Below are positions 13,326-25,400 of a DNA stretch of 64,000 nucleotides, piece after piece. This DNA is from Clavelina lepadiformis (Eukaryota; Chordata; Ascidiacea; Aplousobranchia; Clavelinidae): NCBI RefSeq assembly GCF_947623445.1, contig NC_135244.1:17050860-17114859 (forward strand). Reading direction: 5' to 3'. Position 1 is the first letter of the stretch. Each line of letters starts with the position of its first letter. The translations under genes were made by a program, and so were the position numbers. The notes below the pieces were generated by a model, which worked only from the letters and a program-made list of their open reading frames with translations, was not told the origin of the DNA and made no database searches.

Positions 13326-16300
13326 ATATACAGCCGTGCATTCATCAGAATTTGCATAAAATACAATGTTGCCGGTCGGTAACCAGGGCTCAAGCGGTGA
13401 GAAATTATCGTCTAGTTTCAGTTATGCAGAGCCTTTCCTTTGTCTGAGGATAAAGATTGCAATACGATACAAGTTAGATAGTGGTAACTGGTAAGTGTGC
13501 TACACGCATGCCTGAGACTTGCCAACATGCAGGCCAAACTTTTTTACATTCATGCTGATTAACAAATAAGCATAGAATTAAATCTCCGATTTGGCAGTGC
13601 ACACTGTCAAGTCAAATAATGCATGGCCAACAATGATCCACGAAAGTAACAAATTTTACTAATCTATGGAAGTGAGGAAGTAAAGTGCGAAAAGTGACAC
13701 TCAGGAATTTTTACAAACTTGCATCATTTTGCTGCTCAATATACGTTTGTAAACAAAAAACTGCCTTTTAACATACATTTTAATGAGTTTGAGAAAAAAG
13801 AAAACTTTGTTTTACCTTAATGCTGAAACGTAGGACTGATCAATGAGTCATTGCAATTCTGTGAGAGGATTACTATTAAAGTGACTTCGGGTTTAGAAAA
13901 ATTATTTCGACATTTTAAATTGGAAATTGGCAAAATGCATATATATAATAACTTGCAGGTTAGCCTAACTGCTGTTAGATTGGTATTGTAAGTTCAGCAC
14001 TTTTGTAGATTTGTCTTATTTCCGCAGACCGTTGTGTTCAACCAGCATGGAAGGAAAACGTTGTGCACTGGACAGGTCCGGAACACAAAATGAACATGAA
14101 CACGGAACATGTCTTTGAAAATTACTCCAGATGTCTAATGCACAAAAAAATTTACATTCCATACTGGATGTTCACCCAGATTGAAAAGTTTGCCAAATGC
14201 AAGTTACAGTTAATTACATGTATAACCAGGCTTAAATGTTGTTGCGCAGAGGATTTCTCACCCAAAAACAAACTTAACAATTTAGGTGTTCACCTATTGC
14301 GTCTCTGCAAATGCACGCACAATTTCTTGTTGAAAACATACTCTCCACTTTGACACTCTGGATCGGAACTTGGTTGTTCACTTTTGCATTAAATAACAAA
14401 TGCTGTATTTGTATAGACCTTAATTTAACTATTTAAAGCTTTCAAGACTTGTAAGAACTAGGTATAAACGTCTAATATCAATCTAGTTATATTTTTTGAT
14501 TTCTATATCGATCAAGCACTATAGGTATAGATAGCCTATCACTATCAGCGACCTTCATTCTATCATTGCACTGAATACCGGTACTGATATAGAACTATGC
14601 TAGCCTGATATCCTGCGCAACAGATTGTAGTAAATTTGAAAAACTGTATGGTTTTTTATGTAGCATTTATTGTTTTTAATTTTTTTAATTCGCTTTTCCT
14701 CTCCCAAACACACAACACAGCAACAACAAAGCTTTCTGATCTGTGGAATGGTACTCTGGAAACCAGCTGACCTTCTTTGGTTTTGTGACGTCATTTTTAA
14801 ACACGTCACGCTTGAATAAATTCAAAATTCAAATGAAATCAAGGTCGATTACGAAACAAAGCTTTCAGCACCATGACCGCTAAAGGGGACATGGGCACTT
14901 GAACTTCACGCTTCATTAAAGCGAAGGGCAAGTTTATAAACAAATTGGTCTTAAATCAAGGAGTAGTTGTCAATAAACATATTGATAAAAGGATTTTTAA
15001 CAATACGTAATGTTTAAGCAGTTAATGCTGAAGTTGTATCACAAATTTGGTCTCGAACTACGACGTCACAATGTAAAACCTACGCTTGATGACTGGGGTT
15101 TGTATTAGCTGTAGCTACCGCGCTTTGGATGGAATACATCTGCATACGTAGGCAATTAGTAACAGGTAATGTTTATTTTCAGCACAGAAATGTCACAGAT
15201 GACAGGACATAAACTTGTAAATCATTTTTGTTTTTATCACGGTTACCAGCACCCGACTGGCGACCAGGATAGAGCCAACAGCCATAACTGCACTGTAGGT
15301 TTAACATTTACATTAATTAGTACAAATACACCAACGATATACTACTTTAGGCTTATTTAACGCAATAGGCCTATGTTCCTGTTATACACTTAAGTACACT
15401 ATAATTATTCCTATTATTCTTTACTTCTTTTTCAAATAAAACATTCTAATTATACTTGATCCAAATACCTGCATCCTTGCTATCGTTTCTTTATTGTGAC
15501 GTAATTAGAACAGCGAACTTCGTCATAATCAAGCGATTATAATTTGCGCTTTTTGTCACTTGCTTATGGCAATAACTGCCTAACCACTACATGTTAGCAC
15601 AAATCCTTTCACCAGTATATTTACTGACAACTACTCTTTGATTTAAAGCCAAGTTGTCTTTGGACTTGTCCCTTACTTTCGTGGATAAAAGGTCTTCGAC
15701 GTTGTTTCAGCGCTTTTCGAAAATTGGAAACAGTCCAAACATAAATCTTTAAATTTAATCCAAACAAACGCCATTAGGAGGCGACTCTAAGTGTATTATA
15801 TAATTATAAAGGAAAGTTAGTAAAACGTTTACCGCAAAAATACGAGATGAACATATTAATTCCATCAAAGAAATAAGAACTTTCTTGGAACAAAATCATA
15901 AACAAATTGCACACATTTTGAAATTAAAACCAATTGGAATTCATATTGCATGCATGCATTTATTCAATTGCGACTCGAGTGAAGTACAGGATAATTAAAC
16001 AAAGTGCAAAGAACTGAAAACCGATCAAAGTTACCTTGATGGGTCAGCTTTGTTCATTGGTGACATTGTTTATTGCAAAAGCAGGGGGATGTAAATAATT
16101 AATTTGTCTTAATTTTTATGTTTTAAAAACTTCAACTTAAAATATTATGTTTGCATATTTTCTTGTGGAACTAAACATAAAAAAGTTCAGCTTGTGCCTG
16201 CATAAAAACGTTTAATTATATGGAAGAAATTCAGTTAACTAGAATTAGAATTAATTAGTTAATAAGAATTAGTTATTAGAAGATAAAAATAGAATAAAAT

Positions 16301-16637
16301 GTTTTGAAATTTAGTTCATAAAGATTTGTTATTTTAAAATGTGTGTCCCTATTTGTGTTAAATAGTCATTAGTTGTTACGGTTACAAATTATACGAAAGA
16401 AATTATTATTAATGTGATTTGACTTGATGGTTTATTTGGCTTTTACAAACTTTGTATCAAATGTCTGTTTTCTGAGCACAGCTTATGGTAAGTGCTGTTT
16501 TTGTTTGTGGTTTATTTGAACACTATTTATATATTACAAGAATGTATGTCGTATGTCCATTTGAAATTCTTGAAAGTTACATTGAAACTAGTTGCATTTA
16601 AACATGTTTTGAAAACTTTAGCAAAACAAGTGTGAGC

Positions 16638-17121
16638 TAGGGTTAGGATCCCAGGAAATCCCAGGCTTTTAACCCTTTTTCTAGTCCTGATCTTGGGATT
16701 AATTTTATCAAAATCCCTGGATTTAAAGAATGTAGCCATGAACGTCGAACCGGTGCGATTTCACATAAATTTGTGCATTTTGTATTTTAAAGCAGGTTTA
16801 CAATACAAGGCAGCTGCCCTGGGCATAATTGGGTGTCAGTGTCATAATGACATAATATCAAGTATTGAATACTCACTATTATGCAATAATTCATTGAAAA
16901 TTACAACATGTGTTATGTACAGTATCTGTGCAATGTTCCTTGGTTATCACCGCCTTAATGATTGCAGTCTTAATACGCTCCTGTTTATGCGTCAATATTG
17001 TAAGAAATAAATGTGATTACTGCAGCTTAGTGTGTACTTTTTCCAATTTTATTAATCCCGAAAAATCCTCGGATTGTTGAAATCCCAAGATTTCTAATTT
17101 GGTGCCGAAATCCCAACCCTA
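16638..17121. mobile_element. hAT-type MITE
   Basis: A 484-base element with inverted termini TAGGGTTAGGATCCC and, in reverse, TAGGGTTGGGATTTC. It is flanked by near-identical 8-bp repeats GTGTGAGC (16630-16637) and GTATGAGC (17122-17129). Several internal copies of an ATCCC(A/G)GG-type motif lie close to both ends. The 105-residue open frame inside it (16693-17010) resembles no transposase, so I call the element non-autonomous. Confidence 0.8.
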
Positions 17122-17696
17122 GTATGAGCTTAATGGCTATTCAAGAGCAATGGTAAGCCATTGAAGTATAAAATGGGTTGGTTTTTCACATTTAAGTAAA
17201 TCTTGAAAGGACAAACGTAAGTTATTTTGAGACAGAATTTCTGACGTCATAAACGTTAATAACAATTAAAAATATGTTTTAATAACAACGATAAAAATAC
17301 TGCACATTTTAAAATCCATATTTTAAGAGTTATTAAACTGGGACCAGCTAACATTAGACAGTGACAGGATTTATTGCAAAAACAAAATGATAATGTCAAC
17401 TTAAACAAGGTTACTTGTCTACATAAATATTCCATGTAGATTATTGTTTTTGTACACTCAGTCAATAACTATCGTCAGAATAAACATGGGAAACTCTCCA
17501 ACTACAAAACAGTGAGTGCCCAAAACCTTGTAGAATAGATCAATGTTGTCCCGTTCGTAGCTCCTCTTTGCTACGGATGGTTTTTGTTACACATGCATGA
17601 ATATTTGGTTAATAATTTACTTATCTGCACAGCTAATAAATAGGCTTCATGAGTCTTTGTAATTAGGGTCAAGTGTGTGGTGCATTATTGAACATA

Positions 17697-20600
17697 ATGG
17701 CTACTCCCAATGCGATGGACATTAAAGTGCAAGAATACGGGACATTAAAGGTAGAAAAATGTAAAGTATTGTGAACATCACAATATTTTTTGTTTTTGGT
17801 CAAGAGCAGTATATAAACCTATAATATATCTGGTTCTTCTCTAATATGGCCATAATTTTTTGTTTATTATGATACATATATTCCATTAAAATTTTTTTTC
17901 TGTTGCAGGTTCCATATGAAATTCTCAATAAACGTTTCCGTTCTGCACAGAAAACCATCGATAGAGAGATCCATGGACTAACTAGTGCTTGGAATGAACT
18001 CGAAAAATGTGTGGAATCTGGAAATGCAACGAATGGTTCGGTTGTTCAAATGCTTGATGGGGTCGTAGAGAAATTGCAAACTGTTAAAAGAAAGTTATGT
18101 TGACCTTATCTTGTTATTGATATGATGACTATACAATAAAAAAATTATATCAATACCACATCATACCAGGTCTTTTGTTTTTAATTTTCATTGTCGAGGG
18201 AAAAATTTTATCACATCTTTACCGTGTACATATATATTATTTATCAGTACTCCTGTATTTTCTGCAGGCAGCTGATGCCGTTGAATTAGAGGAATCAAGT
18301 GCAAAGTTATGTAAGAGAAGGGTTGAACACCTCAAGGTAGATTTTTTTAATAATTTTGCAATAGAGATGCAAGCATAAACGCCATAGTATGAGTGACCTT
18401 TGATTGTCTGTTAAAATTCTTCTCAGGAGCATGCAAGTCCTATACCAGCTGTTGTTACCCAGTGGAAAAAGACTAGGTTTAATAGAATGATAGTGGACCA
18501 CTTGCTGCGATGTGGATTTTACGATAGCGCTCTGAAGTTAGCAGTTGAAACAGACATATCTGTGAGTTTTGTAACATCATCTGAAACCTCTTCATTATGT
18601 GCAAAATGTTTGAATCACTCAAACAACTTGAGAATTGTTACTCACATGTTGCACATTCAGAAACTTTAATTTAGTTCATAGATAACTATCTGTATAACTA
18701 GTTCAATGTGTTTATGTACTCTTCTTTTCATCCACAGGATTTGGTGAACACTGACGTCTTCATTACGGCCTGGGAGGTGGAGCAATCCATTGATCGTCAC
18801 GAAATTGAACTCTGTCTTGCATGGTGTCATGACAATCGCTCCCGATTGCGAAAATTGAAGTCTACGTTGGAGTTTAGTTTGCACATGCAGCAATTTATTG
18901 AACTTGTTCGAGTTAATCGCAGAATTGAAGCCGTGGCGTAAGTATAAATGTTATTAGTATGCCAGACTTACATGCATTTATTGCATCTTGCTGTGTATGA
19001 TGTATACATTGTATAGTGTGTTGATGATGATGTATCTTTATCTGCTGTATGTATTTTTTGGAAGATGCTATGTTCTTTTCCTTGCAGACATGCCCGCAAG
19101 TTTTTAAGTTCTGCTGAAGGATCTCAAATGGATGAAGTGAAGCAGGTAAGGTAGCTATCAGACTAAGATTATTCACAGTGGTTCATTTGTGAACATTTTT
19201 TTCAGGTTATGGGTTTGCTAGCCTTTCCTCAGGATACCCACGTATCACCTTACAGGACACTTTTTTCAGCAGGAAGATGGCAACATATAAAGGAACAATT
19301 TCGTTATGAAAATTATAGACTTCATCAGCTTGGCGATGTCTCTGTTTTCAAGGTTACCCTTCAAGCTGGATTGGCTGGATTAAAAACGCAGTATCCTTTA
19401 CAAAAGCATTGATTGATTTTTTGTTGTGCATGCTGGAGTGCGATTAAGTGTTTATACCTTTAAAATAGGTGTACACCACTTGGTATTTATAATTGCAATT
19501 TTATGTTACTTTGTATATCATTCACTAACTCTTTGGTCTGTTCTGTAAATATCAAATTTTCACATACTGAACGAAAGGTTGTGTATTATACCAGTGAAGT
19601 TTTCTTAACAAGTTAACCAACCACCAGCCAATGTTACAATGCAACTTCTAAGTCTACCGACTGCCCTGTATGTTCTCCATTGTTTAATGAGCTCGCAAGA
19701 CCGTTGCCGTTTGCTCATTGCGCTCAGTCACGGCTGATATGTTCCATCACAGGCAAGCTGATGAATGAACACAATCACCCCATGATGCTGCCTAATGGAT
19801 ATGTTTATGGTGAAAAGGTGTGTATGTATTATTTGAATATGAAATCAGTATGAAGCTAAATTGGTGTTTTGGTGCTTGAGTCTGAATAATTAAGATATTA
19901 ATCATATTTGTTATTAAGAAGTCTCTATTTCTACCTGTTGAAGAATAGTGTGATTTAGCATTTTTAAATTTAATGCAGGTTTTGAAACATGTTTCACTGT
20001 GAATAGCTAATGCAAAGTGTAGCCCTGAGCATTTTAATGAATCTGTGTCTTTGTCATTATAAACATAGTGAGAAACCACTACAAAATAATAGTTGAAAAA
20101 CACCATAAATCTGTTGGTAGGTGTTTGGAGTATAAAATTATGCTGTAACCTGTTTTATGTGGGCAATATTGGTACTGTGACATTATATAGTAGTAGGCTT
20201 GCCATTTTTTAGAAATGCAAATCCGGGACGCATATTGAACACTGCAAATGAACTTAATGTAGGCCTAATACAAAATAATTTAATGCAACTAATTAATTAA
20301 TATGGGCAAATTACCAATATATGTAGGCATTTTGCCACAATTCGTTCCTCTCACTTGCAGACATGTATTTCTTTACCAAAACGTGCTCATCAAAAAGGAA
20401 ATCGATGTTAATCATTTGCTTCTGAAACATTTTGTTGATATTTTCCGCAAACTCGCGTACAAGTGGCCAGGATAAGTCTTCAATCAAGTTCATCCAAAAA
20501 TGAGATATCACATCTTCATAGGCATCGCTATAACCATTCAGATAGGATTCACATTTCTCGTAAAAATCTCGAACTTCTGTAAGAAACACACTTGCATCTA

Positions 20601-20961
20601 TTTCTCCTTCTTTCCGAAGCATTTTTTCAAATTTTTTTTTGCCAATCTCAAATTGAAAATTCCGGGACAAACTGGTTAACCGGGCGGGACGACGGGACCA
20701 GGCCTTAAAATCGGGACTGTCCCGGCTAAACCGGGGCGTATGGCAAGCCTATATAGTAGACTTAGCAGCATAAAAATATAACTCACGGGAGTGCAGAAAG
20801 CATTAGCAAATATATACCTAGTGAACTTACAAAGTCTGTAAAGGCAAATTGTTCTTGTTTTTCAGGGTTTGGCTCAAATTGCTTGCAATGGAAGAGTCAT
20901 TTGTCCAAAAACAAAGCAAGAGTTTGACCTGAATCATGCAGAAAAATTATTTGTAATGTAA
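17697..20961 (+). CDS. MAEA: MAEA, E3 ligase subunit of the CTLH/GID complex, 9 exons
   Basis: Exons: 17697-17750, 17909-about 18094, 18268-18336, 18427-18561, 18738-18937, 19088-19145, 19206-19390, 19628-19817, 20866-20961; about 390 aa (human 396). The start ATG opens [18 protein letters not shown], aligning with the family N-terminus. A coiled region ([18 protein letters not shown]) is followed by LisH ([20 protein letters not shown], residues about 120-148), CTLH ([18 protein letters not shown], about 155-212), CRA and a RING-like domain (DCPVC then [12 protein letters not shown], about 308-380). The protein ends AEKLFVM. In other animals it pairs with RMND5 to form the catalytic RING module of the CTLH complex. 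Every junction is in phase except the exon 2 donor, where no GT fits the frame without losing residues (see findings). The last intron, 1048 bases, contains a hAT fragment. The gene lies tail-to-tail with TCERG1. Confidence 0.95.
20194..20751 (-). mobile_element. Non-autonomous hAT-like element in the last MAEA intron
   Basis: A 558-base element with a perfect 8-bp duplication TATAGTAG (20186-20193 and 20752-20759) and inverted termini TAGGCTTGCCAT / ATGGCAAGCCTA. Next to the right terminus are GC-rich blocks (CCCGGCTAAACCGGGGCG, CGGGACTGTCCCGG), unlike the surrounding intron. The minus strand holds a 119-residue open frame (20670-20311) that runs into the [19 protein letters not shown] region and stops. 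I infer it is the remaining C-terminal part of a hAT-type transposase, but the family match is weaker than for the other hAT copies. Confidence 0.8.
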
Positions 20962-22438
20962 CCTGCATTGCACTACATGTATATATGCAGTTAAGTTTAT
21001 TACCCTTCTAAGGTTAAAATAGTAAAGATTGTAGTGAGATGTGAGATCTGAAATGAAATTCTTGTGTCCGGAAACTCAGCCATGGTGTTATTAGACTACC
21101 TACTGCTTTTACGTTTCCTGCAGCCACTTCACTACATTCTATACACCACCAACACAGTTTGTTACTGATGCTTGAAGCATGTTTACAGTACATTATATAC
21201 ATTAATACGTCACAAGTGTTTCATTGGTTGCTAGTATATTAGTACTCATAGTGCTTGTTATGACTCATTTACAGAGATATTTGCCACTTGGTGTTTAACC
21301 ATGACTTGTTTGTGGTATTTCATTTGCATGTTATTAAAAAGCAGCTGTTGTGTTGTGATATAACTTATGTTACTGTAGCAACGTTTTTACTTTTGCTTCA
21401 AAGTTTAAAATATTATGTATGTTCCATAGACGTTTTTGGTTTATTTCCGAAGTAACAATTGCTGCATTGATACTCTAGTTCTGCTGTATTTTTGAAGTTT
21501 TTCATGTTTGGTATAGTTCATACAATGTGATTTATTGTAAATATAAGCAGATTGGTTTGTCACTGCCCAATGCGTAATGTCTTCTTTAACGTTGCCTCAA
21601 AACTTAATTTGTGAAAAACTACAGTTCTCCGTTGTATTTGACACTTAGTAACCACAGCTTCGATTGGCTGCATTGCAATATGGCTGTCAAAAGTAGTTTA
21701 CTGTTAAATTACCTTTTCGTTTAAACTTCTGACCACAGAAATAGGAGCCATAGCTTTGCAAACAAATTTGTTCTTGTTTTAATTCTGCTAACAAAGAGAA
21801 TAATTACTGTTCATGATTTTAATCATTTAGTGCTTGGCTTTTTCATGAACTTTCTGGCATTGTAGGCCTGGCTGTTTGAGGCGAAAGACTACTTGCTTGC
21901 ATCAAGAAGGTGAGGTGACATGTATGCTCAAGAGAAATGATACACGTTTGACATAATCAGCCACCTGATACCTTCCTTGTGTGTAAATCAAACCGGGTCA
22001 TTAATTTGTTGTAGTTTTGAAAGTTAAATAGGTTTTCATTGGACTTGTAATTGAAAACAACTTCTTCAAACTGGGTAATTTGGGTTTCTCTATGCATTTT
22101 ATTTGAGTGTTTATTAGGTGCATTGCGCTATTAAACGTTTTTCTTACCTAAATGAGTCATATATTTAGTGATTGAAGCTTGTACAGTAGTTCTGTTGAAG
22201 CAAAGAAATTGGAGAAGCATGTAATGAAATCTTCTTTTGGTGATAGCAATAACCCGTTGAGTTTCTTCCGATGCTTGTTTATTTAACGCACGCAATTGTT
22301 AGCACACATTGCAGAAGAAATCTCTATAGATCGACAGCTGAAAGCATGACCACACACAATCAATTTAGAACATTTCTAAACGCAAAAGCCTGATAATGTT
22401 GATATACACACGCTGCTGGCAGTAATAAAAGTCAAATA
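20962..22438. other. Convergent intergenic region, 3' UTRs of MAEA and TCERG1
   Basis: About 1.5 kb with no gene I can support. The minus-strand polyadenylation signal of TCERG1 lies at 22278-22283. A 44-base stretch at 21866-21909 has good acceptor and donor sequences and an open frame, but nothing to join to (see findings). Confidence 0.6.
22278..22283 (-). promoter_or_regulatory. Polyadenylation signal AATAAA for TCERG1
   Basis: On the minus strand AATAAA lies about 155 bases past the TCERG1 stop codon. It is the first canonical signal downstream in that direction. Confidence 0.5.
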
Positions 22439-25400
22439 TCACTTAAGTCCCCTTTTTGATGGCTCAGTTGCAGTGGGTGGAGGTGGGGGGCCCTTTCGAT
22501 GTAAACTTTCTATGTAGGTTGTAAGTAAGTCCTCTCGTTCACTGGCAACGCAGTCTAAAATGAGGTAGCGTTTGTCGTTTTCAAGAACAGCCACGATCTC
22601 CTTCTTGTGCTGTGGGTTAGACTTGAGCAGATTTTTTGTTCTGTAACATACAAGCAGATATTCTGTTAACCATCGTCTGACTTATTGCAAAAAAGCAGCA
22701 TGTCTTACTTTGCCATTTAGAGACAACTTACTTGTGAGATATGAGCTTACACTCTTGAAGCAAATTGCGGAATTCATTTTTGGCCTCAACGAACTTCTCT
22801 TTGATGAAGTCATCAAACTCATGTTCCCGTTTCTAAATGAATATGGTTGTTTTGCAACAGCGTTTGTACTGATTTAGAAATGCTCATACAGTAAGAATTT
22901 ATAAAGTTTATGACAACCCATCCAATTAACTCTTGCTACTACCTAGCCCAAAACTATAAAATAGTATCATTTGAATGAACTAACTCTATCACTGGAAGAG
23001 AATTTGGTGTATCTCGGATCATGTTTGATCTGTTTCTTTGCCTCCTTCCATCTTGTTGTGAGTGTGATTGATGGAGTGTCTTCCAGAAGTTGTTTGAAGC
23101 TGCTGCGTTTCTTCTTCTTCAATGATTCAATATGGCTCAAAAAGTACCTTAGTAGCAAAGTAATGCATATTATACAATAAACGGTATTTAATAATAATTA
23201 ATTACATATATTGTCACTTACACACTATGTCATTTACACATACACACAATCATACTTATTATAACAGATTATTACACATAGAAGCAACAGCAATCAAAAA
23301 ACTACAAGTAGTATGGATGTTGGTATCCGGTTTTTGCCTTACCTTTCCTTGTCATCTCTTGTAAGGAGAGAAGCCAAATCCCATCTATTGTCCTTCTTCA
23401 ACAGACGTCTAGTATCTGACCACGAATTATCAGTAATTCGAACCTAATATGTCAAAAAATTGGTACAGTGTGGTGATGTCAATGTTACGTTATACAACAG
23501 GAAAACAAGTGGCAACAAACAGTTCTTATACCATAACACTGGAGGAAAAACTCACCATGTCTGCAAGTAATGCTTTGAAATGTTGCACTGCTTCATCTAA
23601 ACGATGTTTCTGTCGCTCTGAGTCAATTTCACGACTTCTTAAAGCTTTCTCCCTATCAACTTGCTCCTGACGAGCTTTCATGCTTTCTTTGGCACGACGC
23701 TTTCGCTCAGCATCATCATTTTCTGATTTCTGCAAATTGCACACGAGGCAAACTTACCCAAACTTCTATTACAGCATTTTTTCTTATTTCTACGAAGTTT
23801 CGTTCAAACTTCTTTATCAATACATTGGCAATTGCGTAAAGACAAACCTTTGACGTTTTTGAAGTTATGTACTCATTGAACCATTGCTCACGTTGATATG
23901 AAGACTCTACTGTCAAGTAACGACTGTCGTCACCCATTTTGTCTTTAGCTCTTGACCATCTTGGATATTTTTCGATCTTTCTTTCCTCCATCATCGTGAA
24001 GAAGTTAGATTTAATCTGTGTACAACAAAATAGAAAAGCCTTAAACAGCTAGTAACAAAAAATATAAATTAATTACAAATTTATGTTTTTTGAGCTCCGT
24101 AGTCTTCCAGACAAGTTTGCTTCTCAAGTTTTCAAAATTCTTCTCAGTTTTAGACTAAGTTGCCTTATTGGGAAAGAAGAAAATAGCTACTGCTCCACAT
24201 GACACTCAAAAAATGAGCTTCTTCTTATGAAGTATTCACACAAAAATTTACAATCTATCTACAAATGAACTGGGACTGATTTTAAGTCACTTTACCACAA
24301 AATTTCAGGTAATTTGAGCATCGTCTTACGAACGTTTTTTCATTGTTAGTTAGAGAACTCTTCGATGTGTCCAATATAACATTACTAATTCTACCTCTAA
24401 TTTATTCGGATCTATCACTTTGCACTTTGACAAGTCCGAACAGCCAAGCACGGCAATTAGTGAACTTCCGATGAGCTAAAAACTTCAGATAAGAAACAAG
24501 GATAATTACGCACATTTTCTGAAAAGATTACCAGAGTTTAGGACTAACTTTGTTAGACAATATCAAGTTAGTGCAGATATAATGACTAGGCATAGTAATA
24601 TCTTGTTTATAAGAGGGCAGTTCAGATGCTAGCATTGCATTTGCAATTGGCTGCATTTCGAAAAATTGGTGATGTAAGGCAGCTTTGTTATTTGCAAAAG
24701 ATACTTTCTACTGATTTTGTTGTTTAATGTTGATTTTTAACCTTAAATGTTCAGAGTTATGCAACAAAACTGCCTTAAGTCAACCATAGCAAGGCCCCAC
24801 CACCCGTGTAGTTTGGAACGAACCCCTCCCCCATACTTTCTCGGCTTTGTTTCGGATTTCATCTTCTTTCTTCTTCCTGGATTCATTAAGGAATTCGTTG
24901 AACAGTGATTCGCGTTCCTTCATCTTATCAACTGCACGAAAACGAGCATCTCTGGAATAACGAGCAGCAAACTCGCTGAATCCCATTCTGGAATACACAA
25001 GGTTGTGATTTTAACGAAAAAAGAACCCAATAACAGAAAGTTAGTAAGTTGGTCATTATGTACCATTGAATGATAAAACAAGTGTGCTAAGTGTGCTTTT
25101 CAATACATTACTAGTACCGCAACATTAAAACTTCAACATATACCAAGTGAAATAGAGGATTAATCAAAAGCATTTATACCCAGTGACCTAGCCAAGTATA
25201 CTTTGGAAAATATGTGGAGTATAATTAATATGAACAAGTCAGCTGGACTATGAAATATTGACATACTTTCCAGATGAATTAACTTCTCCTAACAAAGACT
25301 TAAACTCCTCTCTGGCTTTCAAAAGAAGAGCTTTTTTCTCTTTTCTCTCTTCTTCAGCTCGGGTTTTAACAAATTCATCAAAAACCTATTAGCAATAAGC

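Larger units (their letters stand above)
12253..17696. other. Divergent intergenic region between ZRANB1 and MAEA
   Basis: About 5.4 kb between head-to-head starts; both promoters must lie here, but I see no convincing TATA box placed for either gene. It contains a tRNA-derived SINE (about 13144-13325) and a hAT-type MITE (16638-17121), annotated separately. Open frames at 14063-14353, 15169-15360 and 17256-17465 are short, AT-driven and unlike any family I know. Confidence 0.6.

Noticed and set aside
14063..14353. 96-residue frame preceded by a possible splice acceptor
   Set aside because: Low-complexity Cys/Lys-rich translation, no partner exons and no recognisable domain.
16693..17010. 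105-residue open frame on the + strand
   Set aside because: It lies within the 484-base MITE, has no family resemblance and is best explained by low stop density in AT-rich repeat sequence.
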